In this document: piece after piece, positions 35,348-45,035 of the stretch
Position numbering within the stretch: position 1 is the stretch's first letter
Layout of the letters: each line of letters begins with the position of its first letter
Assembly (NCBI RefSeq): GCF_002964765.1
Contig: NZ_PQCF01000032.1
Coordinates: forward strand, 1 to 64,000
DNA: 64,000 bases
DNA from: Pseudoalteromonas sp. T1lg88
GTDB lineage: Bacteria > Pseudomonadota > Gammaproteobacteria > Enterobacterales > Alteromonadaceae
Direction of reading: 5' to 3'
Made by a program: the position numbers and the translations under genes
Notes under the pieces: generated by a model
Databases searched by the model: none
The model's input: the letters and a program-made list of their open reading frames with translations, nothing else
Told to the model about the DNA's origin: nothing

Positions 35348-37170
35348 TGCAGTGGATACGATCAATACACAAATGGACCTCCCTGGTCGTGGGGGTTCAG
35401 TTTATGCTGTGGTTAGGCAGCGGCTTTTATTTTAACTTGATGGATCACCATAAGGTCGGCGGTCATACCTATCGCGCCCACGCGCATGACCAAGTGCAGA
35501 TAGATACCGCAGCCTTGGTCGAACCAAGAAGCGTGCTGGAAAAAGCCGAGCCCAGCATGTCACTCAAGCAGATTGCACTGCTCGGTCAGCCCTATTATTT
35601 GCTTACCCATAAGCGCGGCCTGTACCCGTACTTTGAAAACGAATACAGCCTGTTTGATGCCTATCGGGGTAATGAGGTGAGCATAGATGCAGCCTTTGCC
35701 ACGCGCCTTGCCAAGCAATCTTACAATGGCCCGGGCAGCGTCGGAGAGGTGACCCTGCTGCAGCCACCCCTTGAAGATTTTCCCAAGCAGAAAAATGCCG
35801 CTTGGCGGGTGAACTTTAACGATGATATTCAAACCAGTGTCTATATCGAGGCGGGTTCGGGACGCGTGGTCGGGCACAGCGATGCTCATAAGCGCTTCGC
35901 CGATATCTTCTTTATGTTGCACTTTATGGATTACGGCAATGAGGGCAGCTTTAACAATATACAGATTATTCTGTTCGCCTTTGTTACCTTGTGGTTGTCG
36001 CTGTCGGGGCTGATCTGGACCTTAGATCTTATTCGCCGTGGACAGTATAAGGTCGCCCTGCTGTCGAAGCGAACGTCGGTGAAAATATTCGATCACGAGC
36101 AGCAGTTGCTTGATCAGCTTGAGCTCTCTACGGCGACGAATCTGTTAGATGGGCTCGCGGGCCATGATATTTCCCTGCCGTCTACCTGCGGTGGCGGTGG
36201 CACCTGTGGGCGTTGTAAGGTGTTGATTAACCCCGCACCTAAGGCTACCTCCGCCGACCAGCAACACTTCTCGCAAGCTGAGCTGGCACAAGGCTTTAGG
36301 TTAGCCTGTCAACACTTTAGTGACGATGTTCAAGACATGACCTTGTTCGATGTCACCGATGCCAAAAAGGTTGAGCTGACCCTGGTCGGCAGTGAGTTTG
36401 TAACCCCGGATATCAAGGAGTTGCGATTTAAAGTTCAGGGGCCGCCATTGGCTTATAAAGCCGGTGCCTTTATGCGTTTCTTTATTCCCGAAGGGCAAGT
36501 ACCGGCAAGGCCGCACTATATTCCAAGCGATTACAAAGCCTATTGGGACGAGGAAGATAATAGCGAGTACCCCAGAGCGGCTTGCTCACGTAACTACTCA
36601 CTGACCTCGGTGAGCCAGTTAGACGAAGAGCTGGTATTTGCCATTAAATATCATCGCGCCCCGCAACAGGGCGTGCCGGCGGGCTCGGGTTCCAGTTATC
36701 TATGTAACATGGCGCCAGGTGACACGGTTGATGCTTTGGGTCCATTCGAAGAGTTCTATGTTGACCAAGACACCAAGGCACCCATTGTGGTGATCGGCGC
36801 AGGCTCTGGTATGGCGCCGCTGAGAGGGATCATCAAGGAGCTACTGTTGGCCAACAATAGCAAGCAGGAAATTCACTTCTACTTTGGTGCGCGCCATGAA
36901 GAAGACCTGCTCTATCAGGAAGAGTTTTTTGCCCTGAGCCAGCGCTTTGATAATTTCCGCTTCACCCCTGTGCTATCGCAAGCCGGTCCGGATTGGTTAG
37001 GCGCCACCGGCTATGCCCAGCAGGTGTTGTTCAATAATATGAATAAAGAAGCCCTGTTAGCCGCGCACTATTATATGTGTGGGCCTAAAGCCATGATGGA
37101 TGAAACCATAGCCACCCTGGTTAATATGGGCGTCGATAAAAACGTTATCCACTTCGATAGCTTTAGTTAG
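35347..37170 (+). CDS. PepSY-TM protein fused to NqrF-like 2Fe-2S/FAD reductase
   Basis: 607 residues in three parts. 1-235 is a PepSY-TM module like the tail of CusA (IHKWTSLVVGVQFMLWLGSG, AWRVNFNDDIQTSVYIEAGS, HFMDYGNEGSFNN and a membrane helix). 240-330 is a 2Fe-2S ferredoxin domain with CGGGGTCGRC and LACQH. 340-607 is a flavin/NADH reductase domain: RNYSLTS binds FAD, VVIGAGSGMAPLRGII and YYMCGPKAMMDETIA bind NAD(P)H. Order and wording match NqrF, the NADH-oxidising subunit of Na+-NQR, whose single N-terminal helix is here replaced by PepSY-TM. Its start overlaps the CusA stop (TAATG). Likely role: electrons from NADH passed across or to the membrane face, perhaps to reduce copper. Confidence 0.85.
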   Translation: MQWIRSIHKWTSLVVGVQFMLWLGSGFYFNLMDHHKVGGHTYRAHAHDQVQIDTAALVEPRSVLEKAEPSMSLKQIALLGQPYYLLTHKRGLYPYFENEYSLFDAYRGNEVSIDAAFATRLAKQSYNGPGSVGEVTLLQPPLEDFPKQKNAAWRVNFNDDIQTSVYIEAGSGRVVGHSDAHKRFADIFFMLHFMDYGNEGSFNNIQIILFAFVTLWLSLSGLIWTLDLIRRGQYKVALLSKRTSVKIFDHEQQLLDQLELSTATNLLDGLAGHDISLPSTCGGGGTCGRCKVLINPAPKATSADQQHFSQAELAQGFRLACQHFSDDVQDMTLFDVTDAKKVELTLVGSEFVTPDIKELRFKVQGPPLAYKAGAFMRFFIPEGQVPARPHYIPSDYKAYWDEEDNSEYPRAACSRNYSLTSVSQLDEELVFAIKYHRAPQQGVPAGSGSSYLCNMAPGDTVDALGPFEEFYVDQDTKAPIVVIGAGSGMAPLRGIIKELLLANNSKQEIHFYFGARHEEDLLYQEEFFALSQRFDNFRFTPVLSQAGPDWLGATGYAQQVLFNNMNKEALLAAHYYMCGPKAMMDETIATLVNMGVDKNVIHFDSFS

Positions 37171-37200
37171 GGTTAAGTGAGTCAATAAGCGCTCAAAATG

Positions 37201-37229
37201 AGCCGAGTAGGTAACTACTCGGCTTTTTT
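37201..37229 (+). terminator. Rho-independent terminator of the efflux operon
   Basis: AGCCGAGTAG-GTAA-CTACTCGGCTTTTTT, 30 bases after the reductase stop. Confidence 0.9.
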
Positions 37230-37359
37230 GTGGCTTTACTTTAGCGAGCATAGGTCGACACGGCGTTTGGCCTAGTGGCCGGAGGTAGAGGCGGATGTGT
37301 TCAGGGCTAAAAGGCGTTCCTGCAAACGCACAACATTGGCTGAGTTCAGACGATAAGGG

Positions 37360-38064
37360 TTACACGGAAACCAGTTTGCCGGTGAGTTTAAATGCATTAC
37401 CCGAGTGGTAAAGATTAGCGAAACTGACGGTGTTACTGCCCGAGGTGGTTATCCGGGTGAGTTTTAGGCAGGGATCGCCATCGTTCATTCCTAATTGGTG
37501 TTTTAGGATTTTGGGTGGGGTAATGGCTTCAATTGAGATTTCGGCACTGGTCACAGGCAACTGGGTATTGAGGTATTCATTACAGGTGATACGGGTAAAG
37601 TCCTGGTTGAAAAAATCGGGCACCAGCTCGGCATTGACATAGCGCTCTTCGAGCTGAAAGGGCTTGCCATCTTCTTGATGTAAAATCACCACTCTTACTA
37701 CATCGACGTAAGTGTCCAGCTTTAACAGCTCTAATAACTTGTCCGTGGGCTTCATCAGCACCTTACTAAGGACAAGGCTTGAATGCTGATGGCCGCGCTC
37801 TTTAATTTCATCGGCAATGTTTCGAATTTCCAAAAAAGAACTCTGCACTTTCTTTGGCGCGACAAAGGTGCCAACACTGGGTCGGCGATAAAGCAGTCCG
37901 TCGGCGACCAGCTGTTCTAACGATTTTCTTACCGTCATACGACTGCTGTCGAGCAACTCGGCTAGGTCGTTTTCAGATGGCAGCTTTTCGTTCTCAGCCC
38001 AAGTTCCGCTATTTATCTTTGAGATTATAAAATTGCTGATTTCTTTGTATTTTGGAACTTGCAT
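37360..38064 (-). CDS. GntR-family regulator, HutC type (UTRA domain)
   Basis: 234 residues. The N-terminal winged helix (KYKEISNFIISKINSGTWAE, LPSENDLAELLDSSRMTVRK, DGLLYRRPSVGTFVA) is GntR. Residues about 85-230 form a UTRA ligand domain (EERYVNAELVPDFFNQDFT, GDPCLKLTRIT). The wording is close to histidine-utilisation repressors, but no hut gene is in the window. It lies downstream of, and on the same strand as, the TonB receptor (97 bases between), and GTATATAC boxes upstream of that receptor fit its expected operator. The effector could be a nutrient taken up by that receptor. Confidence 0.88.
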   Translation of the reverse strand: MQVPKYKEISNFIISKINSGTWAENEKLPSENDLAELLDSSRMTVRKSLEQLVADGLLYRRPSVGTFVAPKKVQSSFLEIRNIADEIKERGHQHSSLVLSKVLMKPTDKLLELLKLDTYVDVVRVVILHQEDGKPFQLEERYVNAELVPDFFNQDFTRITCNEYLNTQLPVTSAEISIEAITPPKILKHQLGMNDGDPCLKLTRITTSGSNTVSFANLYHSGNAFKLTGKLVSV

Positions 38065-38082
38065 CGCTTACAACGTTATCCA

Positions 38083-38098
38083 TGTGTATAAGGTGTAT
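38083..38098. promoter_or_regulatory. TGTATA-rich site upstream of the GntR gene
   Basis: TGTGTATAAGGTGTAT sits 20-35 bases before the regulator start. It resembles half-sites of the GTATATAC boxes near 40924 and could serve autoregulation. Weak evidence. Confidence 0.35.
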
Positions 38099-38160
38099 TT
38101 ATTTAGTGAGATGTAGGCTTCACCATAGTTAAAGCCTACATCACTATTTGTTATAAGCTC

Positions 38161-40836
38161 TTAGAACTTATAATTTAAACGGACAAAGCCTCTGCGACCA
38201 ATTAAATCGTAGGTCATAACGTCCGTATTGGCGTCATTCCAAGACGTTAAGTAGGGCGCCTTCTTGTCGAATATATTATCTATCCCCGCAGACAGCTGCA
38301 AATCGTCATTAATACGATACGAGCCTTGCACGTCTGTATAAGTGACCGAGCCAACGGATTTACCCAGTGGATCGAAATCACCGCCATTCACATCATCCGC
38401 AGAACCTATATATCGTACCGACAGCCCCGCTGACCATAAATCCGCCATGACCATAAAGTTAAAGTTACTGCGCCATTTGGTGTAGCTACCTTGATCTTCG
38501 GTGATGAAACCTACTTTATCGATTGTAGGTTGACCGGCGAAAGGCGTGCTTTCATGTTTTAGCAGGCGAGTGACATCTAAACTGGTTTTTGCATTTAACC
38601 CTGCAAGGTCAAATTTATAGTCCATGTTGAGGTCGACACCCGCGACATTTTCTGTCGCCGCATTCACCGGACGCTGGTTAATCTCAGTTACCTGTCGGGT
38701 CAGTGGATGACGGGTAAATGTACCACAAAACTCTGAATTACCTACAGGATCTTCATAACATAGCTTTAACATATCCGAGCCGTTGACCGAGGTAATGGCA
38801 CCCTCGACTTCAATATCGAAGTAGTCGACCGTCATCGAAAAGTTGTCTAGAAACTGAGGTTGCCAAACGATACCGGCGGTGAGTGTGTCTGCTTCCTCTG
38901 GACCAATGTCCGGGTTGCCACCCACATTGGTGAGTACTGTGGTGCCGTCCTGAACGAAGCCGGCAGGCACATTATCGGCCAAACAGTTTTGCGCTATGGC
39001 GCCGGTTGCATTCTCACAAGGGTCTATGGTTCGCAGGTTCTCGCCGTTGGTGCCGCCGAACTGCTCGGTAATGGCCGGTGCGCGGAAGGCGGTAGACTTA
39101 ACCGTGCGTAGCATCAGGCTGTCGTCGATTTTCCAGGTAATACCCAGTTTATAGGTGGTCTCTGGGTCAAGGGTGTCGTAATCCGAATAGCGCATGGCGA
39201 ATTCGGCATCGACTTTTTGGGCAAAATCCAGATCCGCTAAGAGGGGAGCCGAAAGCTCGAAATAGGCTTCGGTAACGCTGAAGTCACCGGAGATTTCATC
39301 CTCCAGGCCATTGGCCAGTACCGTGGAATCCGGGTCACGCCAACCACTTTCCCAGCGTTTTTCGACACCTACGGCCACCGCAAGGGCGCCATAAGGAAGT
39401 GCAAATGCCTCACCGGAAACGTTGGCGGTCCAGGTGCGCATCTCGTTACCACCCGTGCCTTCGCGGCGGTATTTAACATAGTCAATGACTTCGGGTGTGA
39501 GCTCATTCACACCGAACCAATCTCCGCAGGGGATACCATTGCCGTTGTCGTAGGTACAAATACTGTCATCCAGGGTTTGCTGTGCCTTAGCTGGGTCGAT
39601 ATCAAATGTCCAACCATCTTTACCCGTGTTGCGGCCATAGTTGTAGGCCACATCCCAATACCAGCCATTGTCCCATTCGCCTTCAAGGCCCAGGACGATT
39701 CGTACCGTGTCTGTTTCTTGGAAAAAGAAAGGGGCGCCTAGTTCGGTGTTGCGGCGGCGCTGGAATTCAACGTCTTGGCCGGTTGGGTTGTAGCGGAAAT
39801 CGGCATCAACGCTGATGCCACCAAAGCCATTGCGCGGCGTTACTATTTGGCTTGCCTTGCGCTTGGTATACATGGCTTCATAGAATAAGCGGGTGTCATC
39901 ATTAATACGGTAATTGGCAAAATTGGCGATGCTGATGCGTTCTAGCGGACTGACCGCGTTTAGGTAGGGAAGCCAGTCAAACCCATGCTCTGCACTGTTG
40001 TATGGACCAAAGTCGTCGCCATAGGTTGCTGTGTCTGGATTTTGGTTGAATTGTACCGCCGTGCCATCGGGTAAAAGCGCTCGGCCGCCCTCTGTGGTGC
40101 CGCTGCCGAAGCACACCAGTTCACTGTCTTCGGTACCAAACACAGGACAATCGATACGATCGGATTGGCGCACGGCTTCACTGTTGCTGTATGTTGCATT
40201 GACAAAGAAGTTGCCCTTATCGAAATCACCACCCAGGCTCAGGCTGACGTCTTGGCTTTCACCGTCACCGTCATCGGCCATACCGGCTTTTACGTCTAGC
40301 TCGGCACCATCAAAATCATTTTTAGTGATGATATTGACTACACCGGCCACTGCGTCTGCGCCATATACCGCAGAGGCACCGTCCTTAAGTACTTCAATGC
40401 GTTGAATGATTGAAGTCGGGATCATGTTTAAGTCAACCGAGCTGTTAGCACCCGTACCACCGGAGACAATGCGTCGTCCATTTAACAGCACAAGCGTTCT
40501 TTTGATCCCCATACCACGCAAGTTAACTTGAGCCGTGCCATAACCGCCGCTGGTCCAATAGGCATTTGTTTGGTTACCCGCAACACCTGCAGAAAAAGAC
40601 ATCTCTTGTAAGAGGTTTTCAACATTGGAAATGCCGGTGGCAAGAATTTGATCCGAGGTGATCACGCTAACCGGGCTGGCCGCTTCCATATCCGTTCGCT
40701 TGATTCGGCTACCGGTAATTTGGATCTTCTCAATATCCGCTTCGTTCTGTTGATCTACTTGCTCATCTTGTGCGTGCACCGTATGGGATGCAAGAAAAGC
40801 CAGGCACAACACTTTGGCAATAGGTGATAGTTTCAT
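38161..40836 (-). CDS. TonB-dependent outer membrane receptor (OAR type)
   Basis: 891 residues. A signal peptide (SPIAKVLCLAFLASHTVHA) precedes a TonB-box region (EKIQITGSRIKRTDMEAASP), a plug domain (ISNVENLLQEM, QVNLRGMGIKRTLVLLNGRR, RIEVLKDGASAVYGADAVAG) and a long beta-barrel ending in aromatic Phe (GFVRLNYKF). This is the plug style of receptors used by Alteromonadales for peptides or carbohydrates rather than for siderophores. The start has GGAG six bases upstream. The neighbours (HutC-type regulator and secreted peptidase-like protein) hint at peptide or amino acid uptake. Confidence 0.93.
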   Translation of the reverse strand: MKLSPIAKVLCLAFLASHTVHAQDEQVDQQNEADIEKIQITGSRIKRTDMEAASPVSVITSDQILATGISNVENLLQEMSFSAGVAGNQTNAYWTSGGYGTAQVNLRGMGIKRTLVLLNGRRIVSGGTGANSSVDLNMIPTSIIQRIEVLKDGASAVYGADAVAGVVNIITKNDFDGAELDVKAGMADDGDGESQDVSLSLGGDFDKGNFFVNATYSNSEAVRQSDRIDCPVFGTEDSELVCFGSGTTEGGRALLPDGTAVQFNQNPDTATYGDDFGPYNSAEHGFDWLPYLNAVSPLERISIANFANYRINDDTRLFYEAMYTKRKASQIVTPRNGFGGISVDADFRYNPTGQDVEFQRRRNTELGAPFFFQETDTVRIVLGLEGEWDNGWYWDVAYNYGRNTGKDGWTFDIDPAKAQQTLDDSICTYDNGNGIPCGDWFGVNELTPEVIDYVKYRREGTGGNEMRTWTANVSGEAFALPYGALAVAVGVEKRWESGWRDPDSTVLANGLEDEISGDFSVTEAYFELSAPLLADLDFAQKVDAEFAMRYSDYDTLDPETTYKLGITWKIDDSLMLRTVKSTAFRAPAITEQFGGTNGENLRTIDPCENATGAIAQNCLADNVPAGFVQDGTTVLTNVGGNPDIGPEEADTLTAGIVWQPQFLDNFSMTVDYFDIEVEGAITSVNGSDMLKLCYEDPVGNSEFCGTFTRHPLTRQVTEINQRPVNAATENVAGVDLNMDYKFDLAGLNAKTSLDVTRLLKHESTPFAGQPTIDKVGFITEDQGSYTKWRSNFNFMVMADLWSAGLSVRYIGSADDVNGGDFDPLGKSVGSVTYTDVQGSYRINDDLQLSAGIDNIFDKKAPYLTSWNDANTDVMTYDLIGRRGFVRLNYKF

Positions 40837-40923
40837 AGTAACTCCGATCTAGTTGATTCTATTAAATTTATTGTTCTCAGATCCTGTTTAATGGCAGTGT
40901 AGAGCAATACCAATTTAATCCCT

Positions 40924-40975
40924 GCTGTATATACCGCTCTTTTTTTATACATTAGGGTTGCGGTATATACAACAG
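40924..40975. promoter_or_regulatory. Pair of inverted GTATATAC operator-like boxes upstream of the TonB receptor
   Basis: GCTGTATATACCGC (40924-40937) and GCGGTATATACAACAG (40960-40975) are inverted copies centred about 36 bases apart. They stand 90-140 bases upstream of the receptor start. The core GTATATAC is a palindrome resembling HutC-type operators. The regulator at 37360 is the natural candidate. Confidence 0.55.
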
Positions 40976-41130
40976 TTCATTTACCGGTTTTTAACAATTG
41001 ATCTCAAAAATTTTTCAAGATGGGCTGTTATCCTGCTATCAGGCTATTTTCAGGGGGGAGTTGATGAAGCAATTACAAGCTGGCGCTTACTGAGGTCCTT
41101 GCCGTTTAAGCCCAGGGCGCGTGTTGATAT

Positions 41131-41154
41131 AAAAAAGCCCGCAGCTGCGGGCTT
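41131..41154 (-). terminator. Rho-independent terminator
   Basis: On the minus strand AAAGCCCGCAGCTGCGGGCTTTTTT, just after the end of the large secreted gene. Confidence 0.87.
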
Positions 41155-41171
41155 TAATTTATGTTCTAACA

Positions 41172-44100
41172 CTAATTGTTATTTTTGGGCGCATAGACCG
41201 TGGTTTGCGCCGTGCTGGTGTTGCCCGTGAGATCGCTGCAGGCCAGGTCGATGGTGTAGGTGCGACCGTCGCCTGAGCCTTCTCGCTCGGCGCGCAATTG
41301 CACGTTCAAAGTAGTGCCGGTTTGATTGGCATTCCAGGACCAATCGGGCTCGGTACTGCCATCGCCCTTGCCATCGCTGCTCTCATTGCTGCTTATATCG
41401 GTGACGCGGCATACGGGGACGCTGTTGTCGCAGACATCGTTGACCGTAAGGGCGATCACCACGTCAATCATTTCATGGTTTGGCGGCCAGAGGATATGCG
41501 GTGAGGCCAGGATGTCGTTGAATTGTGGTGCCAGCGTATCCTCGACCTTAACCGTACTGGTGCAGCTCGAGGTCAGCGTCTGAGCATCGGTGGCGGTGTA
41601 GGTGAGCTCGGTGATCCCCAAGGGGAAAGACTGGGTTGATGGCTGGCTTAGCGCCACCGAGGTTGAACAGAGATCTGACCCGGTTGCCGCGCCTGGGGTC
41701 ACGGTTGCAGAGCGGTTGCCGCTGCACTCGGCCACTATGTTTTGCGGGCAGTTAATCTGTGGGGGCACGGTATCGACTATTTCCACCAGCTGTGGTGCCG
41801 TGGCTTTATTATCGCTGCCATCGGTGGCGGTCCAGGTGATGGTATTGGCGCCAATGGGGATAATATTGGGGGCATCGTTGCTAATAACTGGAGTTAGGTC
41901 GCAGATATCTGCGGCACTTGCCAGCCCGAGTTCTGGGGAAGCACCTTGGGGTGAGGTGCATTCAAACGCGAGCACATCGGCGGGGGCGGTAATTTCCGGT
42001 TCCTGAGTGTCCTGTATGGTCACGTTAAAGAAACAGCTTTCGGAGTTTCTGCCACTGTCCATCACAGCGCAGGTTACCTGATTGTCTCCCACGCTAAAGA
42101 GCGAGCCTGAGCCTGGAATACAACCTTGGAAGGTGGCCACACCACAACTGCCATCGCTCACGCTGGGGTCGGCAAATTGTGCCTCGGTATCAGGCCCGGT
42201 GCACTCTTTAACCACCTGTGCCGGACAGTTAATAGCTGCCGGTACGCTGTTATCTCCCTGGCATAAATTGCTGCGAGGGCAGGTAAGCTCCGCCGCGGGA
42301 CTTTCGGGTAAAGGGTTACCGTTTTTCAACGCGGCGATGCGCAGGGCTCGCTCCCACACGCGAATATACTGCTCCGCCGACTCAAACAAGGCATCGTTAT
42401 AGGGTTTGGCAAGACCGATATTTTCCATGTCTTTCACTAGGTCGGGCAGCAGACCCACATGGGCCAGTCCATCGACATTGAAGTCAAAGGCTTTAAATCC
42501 GCTTTTTTGCTTATCAAATGTACCATAGCCGTCGAGGGTAAAGGGGTAGATAAGTTTATTGTTTTCGCGCAGTTGGGCGCTGCGTTCTACATCGGCGCTG
42601 GGTGCCAAAGTAGGAATATCACTGCCGCAGGCATTAGCGCCAAAGCGAGGGCCAACATGACCGGCGACGCCATTAAAATCACTGCCCAAAGCCACGGGGC
42701 CGCCCATCACATCCACCGCATACTGATAGGCTTGGGCAAAGGTTCTGGAAGAATGACGGCAGTTATCCTTGATGGCTACGCCAAAAAGCGGCTCTGAGTA
42801 GGGCAAGGTGACCTTATAGCCCTTGATTGCCGTATCTTGCACATCGTCCTTGGTCATGGCCGCTATCATACCGCCACCATCACGAATGGCTTCGAGTTGC
42901 TCTTTGGTGCGCATGCGCTCATGACGGCCCTGGTTGCCACCGAACGTACGCTGGTGCAAATCAAAAAACTGCACATGGCTGGCCACCAGGGGATAGTAGG
43001 CTAAGGGATTATTTTCATCGCCCGCATACAGGCGTGTCAGGGCCAGGGTGTTGTCCAGGGACTTACGGGACATATGGTCGATATCTATGATCATGCCCTT
43101 ATCCATCAGCGCCGAAAATAACTCACTACCTAACCCGCGTTTATCCGGACCTGGGCCGGTGTCGTTGAGGTTCAGACCATAGCGGTTGCACGCGGGGTAA
43201 AGGGGATAGATGGGGCGCACGGGCAGGTCTGAGTCAAAGCCGATAGCGCCGATTAATCGTTTTAACAGGTCGTCGAAGGGCCCACCGGACAGCCGGCTGC
43301 CATACTCACCATATCCCACACCACAGTCTTCTATATGCCACCAGCGCTGCTCCGAATAGGCATTACCGACGGCGATAATGTCGTTCCAGGTGGCGGCGCC
43401 GCCAAAGGCATTATCGAAATTATGAATAGGGAAGAAGTGGCGTACGCCCTTGTCGAAGTAATGATTCACCGCTTTTGTCACCGTGTCTATGGGCTCACCA
43501 AGCTCGTTGCGCATCAGCTCGCCATTGCCGTCGCGCATATTGGGGCAGCTGGCTTCGGGACGATTGCTATTTTGTTCTTTACAGTTAAAGAGGTTATCCA
43601 CCTCTATGCCCAGCACCACGGCGAGCTTGCCTTCACTTATAACCTGGCGTGCTTCTAAGGGGCTGGTGACGATACGGAACCAGCCTTCTTTGACGCCCGC
43701 TTCGCCGGCACAAAAGCCGGAGGCCGGGTCGGCAGCACAGTTTTCATCGATAAAGCGTTGGAAATCATAGGCGGCCTCTATCTGTGCATCTATGGGACCC
43801 ATGGAGTTGGCGCAGTCGCTGCCTTCGGTGGACTTGCACAGCGCCTCATTGGTGACCGCCAACATGGTGGTCAAGCGCATGCCGCCACGAAACGCACGTT
43901 CCACCCAGGGGTAGTACATTTGCTGGTGGGTGGTGGTGGTCCAGGTCGGCCAGTTATTGAAATACGGAGGTGCACCCGTACCGACCGAGCCGTCCTTAGT
44001 GCCGGCACCGACGGTATCGCCGTTAATCAAGCCCTCGAGTATGGTGTGAGTGCCGTGGATGTCGAGATCTTCCTGTTGCGACATTGCTGAATTAATGCTG

Positions 44101-44993
44101 TTACTTGCATCCAGGGTAAATTGACCAAAATCATCAACCGGGGCCGACTCACCGGCAAAGGTCCTGCCACCATGGGCTAAATGGGCAAACAGGTGGTTAT
44201 GCAGGTCGGCGTAGCCGCGCAGGGCACAGGTTCGCGGCTCCTCGCTGGCGCTCCAGCCCGCTTGCGGTTCTTCGATAGCGACACTGCCGACACGTGCACA
44301 AGTACCACTGGATTGTGAGGGAATGCCGCCCAGCCAGTCGGCGGGATCAACCGTGCCACAGCTACAATCCCCGGAGCATCCGGGTATTTCGGTTAAACCA
44401 GAATTACACGCGCCGTTGGTATTTGGCTCGCCAACACAGCAGGCTCTTTGTCCTTCACCGCCGCATTCGGTCACCGGCGCACAGGTATGCTGAGCAACTT
44501 GCCCCGTGGCTATGCTGCCACCACAATAACAATTACCGGCGCAGCCAGCGACGGGAACTAACCCTGAGTTGCAGGCGCGTAGCTCACCCGAGGTGGTGGT
44601 TTCCGTCAGGCCATTGCAGCAGGCTCTTTGTCCTTCGCCGCCACAGGAAGTGGTGGCTTTACAGGTGCCCGATGCCTGAATGCCAAATGGATTTAGCCCG
44701 CCGCAGGTACAGTCTCCGGAGCAACCCGCGACTTCAACATTGCCGTAATCACAGGCCTGGCCAAGCCAGACCTCAAAGGTACCGGCACAGCAGGCGCGCT
44801 CGCCATCGCCGCCACAGCTGCTCGCGGCGTAGGAATTGGGAATATACAAACAGGCCAGTAATAAGGTAACACTCGCCATTATATTGAGTTTGCGTAAGTG
44901 GTTACGTGTCTTTCTAGTTGCGCCTTTTTCGGCACTGGTTAGTAAAAGGCGAGAGCAGGTGCAGGCACACCTGAGCAGCAGTGAAATCAACAT
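41172..44993 (-). CDS. Large secreted amidohydrolase/dipeptidase-like protein with Cys-rich repeats and HYR-like domains
   Basis: 1273 residues. Start 44993 has a strong AAGGAG at the right spacing; this gives an unusually long signal region (about 57 residues, ending PNSYAASS). Then come three Cys-rich repeats of about 58 residues (60-232), each opening CGGxGxRACC and closing GCxGxCxCG. The central part (about 255-885) looks like a metal-dependent amidohydrolase related to membrane dipeptidases (M19): ADLHNHLFAHLAHGG, VVLGIEVDN, MIIDIDHMSRKSLDNTLAL, VASHVQFF, PVALGSDFNG. It ends in HYR-like repeats (ITAPADVLAFECTSPQGASP, INCPQNIVAECSG) and a beta domain. Substrate unknown. Confidence 0.75.
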   Translation of the reverse strand: MLISLLLRCACTCSRLLLTSAEKGATRKTRNHLRKLNIMASVTLLLACLYIPNSYAASSCGGDGERACCAGTFEVWLGQACDYGNVEVAGCSGDCTCGGLNPFGIQASGTCKATTSCGGEGQRACCNGLTETTTSGELRACNSGLVPVAGCAGNCYCGGSIATGQVAQHTCAPVTECGGEGQRACCVGEPNTNGACNSGLTEIPGCSGDCSCGTVDPADWLGGIPSQSSGTCARVGSVAIEEPQAGWSASEEPRTCALRGYADLHNHLFAHLAHGGRTFAGESAPVDDFGQFTLDASNSINSAMSQQEDLDIHGTHTILEGLINGDTVGAGTKDGSVGTGAPPYFNNWPTWTTTTHQQMYYPWVERAFRGGMRLTTMLAVTNEALCKSTEGSDCANSMGPIDAQIEAAYDFQRFIDENCAADPASGFCAGEAGVKEGWFRIVTSPLEARQVISEGKLAVVLGIEVDNLFNCKEQNSNRPEASCPNMRDGNGELMRNELGEPIDTVTKAVNHYFDKGVRHFFPIHNFDNAFGGAATWNDIIAVGNAYSEQRWWHIEDCGVGYGEYGSRLSGGPFDDLLKRLIGAIGFDSDLPVRPIYPLYPACNRYGLNLNDTGPGPDKRGLGSELFSALMDKGMIIDIDHMSRKSLDNTLALTRLYAGDENNPLAYYPLVASHVQFFDLHQRTFGGNQGRHERMRTKEQLEAIRDGGGMIAAMTKDDVQDTAIKGYKVTLPYSEPLFGVAIKDNCRHSSRTFAQAYQYAVDVMGGPVALGSDFNGVAGHVGPRFGANACGSDIPTLAPSADVERSAQLRENNKLIYPFTLDGYGTFDKQKSGFKAFDFNVDGLAHVGLLPDLVKDMENIGLAKPYNDALFESAEQYIRVWERALRIAALKNGNPLPESPAAELTCPRSNLCQGDNSVPAAINCPAQVVKECTGPDTEAQFADPSVSDGSCGVATFQGCIPGSGSLFSVGDNQVTCAVMDSGRNSESCFFNVTIQDTQEPEITAPADVLAFECTSPQGASPELGLASAADICDLTPVISNDAPNIIPIGANTITWTATDGSDNKATAPQLVEIVDTVPPQINCPQNIVAECSGNRSATVTPGAATGSDLCSTSVALSQPSTQSFPLGITELTYTATDAQTLTSSCTSTVKVEDTLAPQFNDILASPHILWPPNHEMIDVVIALTVNDVCDNSVPVCRVTDISSNESSDGKGDGSTEPDWSWNANQTGTTLNVQLRAEREGSGDGRTYTIDLACSDLTGNTSTAQTTVYAPKNNN

Positions 44994-45035
44994 AAAATCT
45001 CCTTGAGGGTGATTCTTTTGTCGGCGGATTTCACT

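Noticed and set aside
40958..41230. 90-codon plus-strand frame before the secreted protein end
   Set aside because: It crosses the operator-like box and a terminator and overlaps a well supported gene.
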